Positions 61,956 through 64,000 of a stretch of 64,000 bases of DNA are shown in pieces. Origin of the DNA: Curtobacterium sp. MCBA15_001 (GTDB lineage: Bacteria > Actinomycetota > Actinomycetes > Actinomycetales > Microbacteriaceae); assembly GCF_001864835.1 (NCBI RefSeq), contig NZ_MJGI01000027.1, positions 271,355-335,354 on the forward strand, written 5' to 3'. Under the pieces are notes generated by a model. That model ran no database searches, was not told the DNA's origin, and saw nothing but the letters and a program-made list of their open reading frames with translations. Every line of letters begins with the position of its first letter. Within the stretch, counting starts at the first letter, position 1. The position numbers and the translations under genes were made by a program.

Positions 61956-61973
61956 GGGCCTCCTGGGAGGCCC
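61956..61973. repeat. Inside-out member of the GGAGGC/GCCTCC hairpin family
   Basis: GGGCCTCC (61956-61963), TG, GGAGGCCC (61966-61973), followed by GGTGCCGG. Here the right-arm sequence comes before the left-arm sequence, the reverse of other copies, right after the TauE stop. Confidence 0.6.
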
Positions 61974-62018
61974 GGTGCCGGTTGGTCTCGTGACCTGCGT
62001 CGGTCAGGTGGAGACCTG

Positions 62019-62648
62019 GTGAGCCGCGCGAGTGCCGAGGACGTCCTGGTCGCGTTCGCGCGGACGTCCGGCGACGTCGCGGCTGCGCGCCGCGTCGCGC
62101 GGCAGTTCGCGGACCTCGACGAGGGCGACCGGTCGGCGCTGCTCTGGAGCGAGGACCCGGGCGCACGACTGGTCGCGGTGCTGCTGCTCGTGCAGGCGAT
62201 GCGCGAGCGCGCGGACCCCGAGCTGACCGAGGAGTACCTGTCGGCTGCCCGGTCGGAGCGGATCGACCGGACGGAGCTGGTGGACCTGGTGGCCGAGGAA
62301 CTCGTGGGCGTGCCGATGCTGGGCGGGTCGACCGGGCCGCTGTTCGCGCTCGCGAAGTCCGACGTGGCGTTCGTCCGCCGGATCGCGGTCGTGGCCACCC
62401 TGGCGTTCGTGAAGCAGGGCGACGCCGAGGTGCCCCTGTCGGTGGTGGGCCGGCTGGTGCGCGAGAAGGGCGACACCGTGCAGAGCGCGCTCGGCTGGGT
62501 GCTGCGCGAGGTCGGCAAGCGGGCGTCGGAGCCGGCGCTCGTGGCGTTCCTCGAACAGCAGGGCCGCTTCCTCACGCCCGCCGCGCTGGCCACGGCGACG
62601 GAGCACCTGCCGGCGGGCGAGCGGGAGCGACTGCGCGCCGGGCACTGA
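62019..62648 (+). CDS. HEAT-repeat protein, AlkD-like DNA alkylation repair family
   Basis: 209 residues of paired amphipathic helices. VAFVRRIAVVATLAFVKQGD, and KGDTVQSALGWVLREVGKRASEPALVAFLEQQ resemble the AlkD pattern (WxLRExGKxxP-type). AlkD removes bulky alkylated bases without base flipping. The family call is based on a few motifs, so a general HEAT-repeat protein is possible. GTG at 62019 follows GGTGGAG; TauE lies just upstream on the same strand. Confidence 0.7.
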   Translation: MSRASAEDVLVAFARTSGDVAAARRVARQFADLDEGDRSALLWSEDPGARLVAVLLLVQAMRERADPELTEEYLSAARSERIDRTELVDLVAEELVGVPMLGGSTGPLFALAKSDVAFVRRIAVVATLAFVKQGDAEVPLSVVGRLVREKGDTVQSALGWVLREVGKRASEPALVAFLEQQGRFLTPAALATATEHLPAGERERLRAGH

Positions 62649-62673
62649 GCCGTGGCCGCCGGCTCGGTGTCGC

Positions 62674-63507
62674 TCACCGGTCGAAGACGTCATCCAGCGT
62701 GTACGTCGCCAGCTGGCGTTCCTGCAGCAGCTCGTGCAACCGGGGGAGCGCCCCGATGGTGCCGGGGAAGTTCGCATGGCCCATCACGATGTGCGCCGGC
62801 AGGAACCACTGGTCGGCGAACCCGACGATCTGGTCCGCGGTGATGTCGCCGGAGTCCGCGAGCGAGCCGTACCAGAGCAACGGCGTGGTGTACCCGGCGC
62901 TGGCTGCTGCGGCATCGACCCGGGCGTCGTGGTAGCCGAACGGTGGACGGAAGTACGGCTTCGCGGTCACGCCGAAGGTGTCCTCGATGAAGTGGTCGTT
63001 CCGGGTGAGCTGGTCGACGATGCCCTGGGCGGACAGCTTCGTCAGCGCCGGGTGGTCCCACGTGTGGTTCCCGAGCTGCACCTGCCCCGAGGTCACCAGC
63101 GGCCGTAGCAGGTCGGCGTGGTTGGTCCATGCCGGCCGGACTCCGTTCACGAAGAACGTCAGCCGGGTACCGGTCTCCGCGGCGAACCGGGCGTACGCCT
63201 CGACGACCTCGGACGAGGCGCCGTCGTCCACCGTCCACGCGATCCCCGGCGTGCCCGCGGGCAGCCCCGTGACGGTGCCGTGGGGCAGCGGCTGGCGCTG
63301 GAGCGCGGGACGAGTCGGCGTGGGGCTCGGCGTGGGCGTGGGCGTCGGCGTCGCTGTGGTGCCCGACGACGCTGTTGCGCTCGGTGAGTCAGCTGCGTCG
63401 GGGCGTCCGGGGTCGCCCGCGCAGGCTGCCAGGGCGCCCACGAGCAGCGCGCCGCCGCCGGACAGCAGCGCGCGGCGCGACGGCCTGCGGGTGGATCGGT
63501 GGTTCAT
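62674..63507 (-). CDS. Polysaccharide deacetylase lipoprotein (NodB domain)
   Basis: 277 residues. Basic N-terminus with SRRALLSGGGALLVGALAAC (twin-Arg-like, lipobox Cys29), a Thr/Pro repeat linker (TPTPTPTPSPTPT), then a NodB domain with catalytic TVDDG (usually TFDDG), metal motif GNHTWDHP (His-x3-His), RPPFGYHD and C-terminal VMGHANF. It removes N- or O-acetyl groups from wall polysaccharide or an exogenous glycan. A second ATG nine bases upstream (63516) is possible. Confidence 0.9.
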   Translation of the reverse strand: MNHRSTRRPSRRALLSGGGALLVGALAACAGDPGRPDAADSPSATASSGTTATPTPTPTPSPTPTRPALQRQPLPHGTVTGLPAGTPGIAWTVDDGASSEVVEAYARFAAETGTRLTFFVNGVRPAWTNHADLLRPLVTSGQVQLGNHTWDHPALTKLSAQGIVDQLTRNDHFIEDTFGVTAKPYFRPPFGYHDARVDAAAASAGYTTPLLWYGSLADSGDITADQIVGFADQWFLPAHIVMGHANFPGTIGALPRLHELLQERQLATYTLDDVFDR

Positions 63508-63600
63508 CGCCGCCATGCTCCCGAGCGGGGACCGTCCGGCGCATCGGCGCGCAGGACGATCCCCCTGGCCGACCGGCCATCCGTCCGCCACGATGGCTGC

Positions 63601-64000
63601 ATGTCGGACGACACGGTGCCCACGGACGCAGTGCCCCCAGACGCAGTGCCCATCGACGCGGCCCTGGTGGAGCGGCTCGTCGCCGAGCAGTTCCCCGCCT
63701 GGTCCGGGCTGCCCGTCACGTCCGCGGACCCCCAGGGCTGGGACAACCGCACGTTCCGCCTCGGCGACGAGCTGTCCGTCCGCCTGCCGAGCGCCGGCGC
63801 GTACGTGCCCGGGACCGCGAAGGAGTCCCGCGTCCTCGCCTGGCTCGCCCCACGCCTCGACGTCCCGGTACCGGAGGTCGTCGGCGTCGGTCGACCCGGC
63901 AGCGGCTACCCGTTCCCGTGGTCAGTGCGGCGGTGGATCGGCGGCACGGTCGCGGCGCGGTGGGAGGGCGACCGGACGGCGCTCGCCGCGGACGTCGGCG
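63601..64000 (+). CDS. Aminoglycoside phosphotransferase (APH) family protein, truncated by window end
   Basis: ATG at 63601 opens a frame running off the window (133 codons seen). After MSDDTVPTDAVPPDAVPIDAALVERL, with three copies of VP(T/P/I)DA, comes the APH N-lobe: VTSADPQGWDNRTFRLGD (phosphate-binding loop), LSVRLPSA, ESRVLAWLAPRLDVPVPEVVGVG, YPFPWSVRRWIGG. Catalytic loop lies beyond the window. Likely an antibiotic or small-metabolite kinase. Divergent from the deacetylase. Confidence 0.85.
   Translation, partial: MSDDTVPTDAVPPDAVPIDAALVERLVAEQFPAWSGLPVTSADPQGWDNRTFRLGDELSVRLPSAGAYVPGTAKESRVLAWLAPRLDVPVPEVVGVGRPGSGYPFPWSVRRWIGGTVAARWEGDRTALAADVG

Overview
The window is very GC-rich (about 72% by eye), densely packed DNA with NNC/NNG codon preference, frequent GTG starts and many 4-bp ATGA/GTGA gene overlaps. 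These features, together with the family content (Rpf-LysM protein, LytR-CpsA-Psr proteins, MmyB-type XRE regulators, DUF4383, actinobacterial Mrp operon with fused MnhA-B), point to an actinomycete, most likely Microbacteriaceae and plausibly Curtobacterium. This is inferred from protein style, not from a marker gene. I see no rRNA, tRNA, insertion sequence, prophage, CRISPR array or replication origin; it reads as ordinary chromosome.

Layout: 138-10106 is a two-armed uptake and catabolism locus. A leftward arm (ROK repressor, M81/MlrC-type metallopeptidase, CutC) faces a rightward arm (peptide-type binding protein, two permeases, fused double ATPase, ROK kinase), with a 30-bp palindromic operator between them. 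10245-13235 holds a DUF4383 membrane protein, a secreted trypsin-like protease and an AAA+ ATPase. 13351-17655 contains three SDR oxidoreductases, two of them in paralogous divergent pairs with MmyB-type XRE regulators. 17722-24776 has pyruvate:quinone oxidoreductase (poxB), a PAP2 phosphatase, a soxR/aldo-keto reductase divergent pair, a tiny gene under a near-consensus promoter, an unusual zinc-ribbon/MBL-like protein and an MFS transporter. 24978-31230 is a complete Mrp Na+/H+ antiporter operon (mnhA-B fusion, C, D, E, F, G). 31342-38446 carries a MarR/zinc-less alcohol dehydrogenase pair, two SDRs, a sugar-oxidation run (PQQ-type sugar dehydrogenase, aldo/keto reductase, SMP-30 lactonase) and rlmC.

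38832-52531 is envelope and stress related: an Rpf/LysM muralytic protein behind a structured leader, two LCP cell-wall ligases, a MarR/MMPL efflux pair, an ECF sigma factor, several regulators, a stress-type SDR, a ThrE-type exporter and small unknowns. 52619-60965 contains an OsmC peroxidase and a second peptide-uptake operon (binding protein, two permeases, YwrD-type gamma-glutamyltransferase, fused ATPase, FCD-GntR regulator), with candidate operators upstream. 61112-64000 ends with TauE/SafE, a HEAT-repeat AlkD-like protein, a lipoprotein polysaccharide deacetylase and a truncated phosphotransferase.

Two themes recur. First, two separate peptide-class ABC importers each carry a single fused double ATPase and a dedicated amide hydrolase (M81 or GGT), which suggests specialised scavenging of modified peptides. 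Second, a family of GC-rich perfect hairpins sharing the core GGAGGC...GCCTCC sits just after gene ends at about ten places, and looks like a lineage-specific terminator/REP-like element. Starts were chosen from Shine-Dalgarno spacing and overlaps; functions are family assignments made by reading the sequence.
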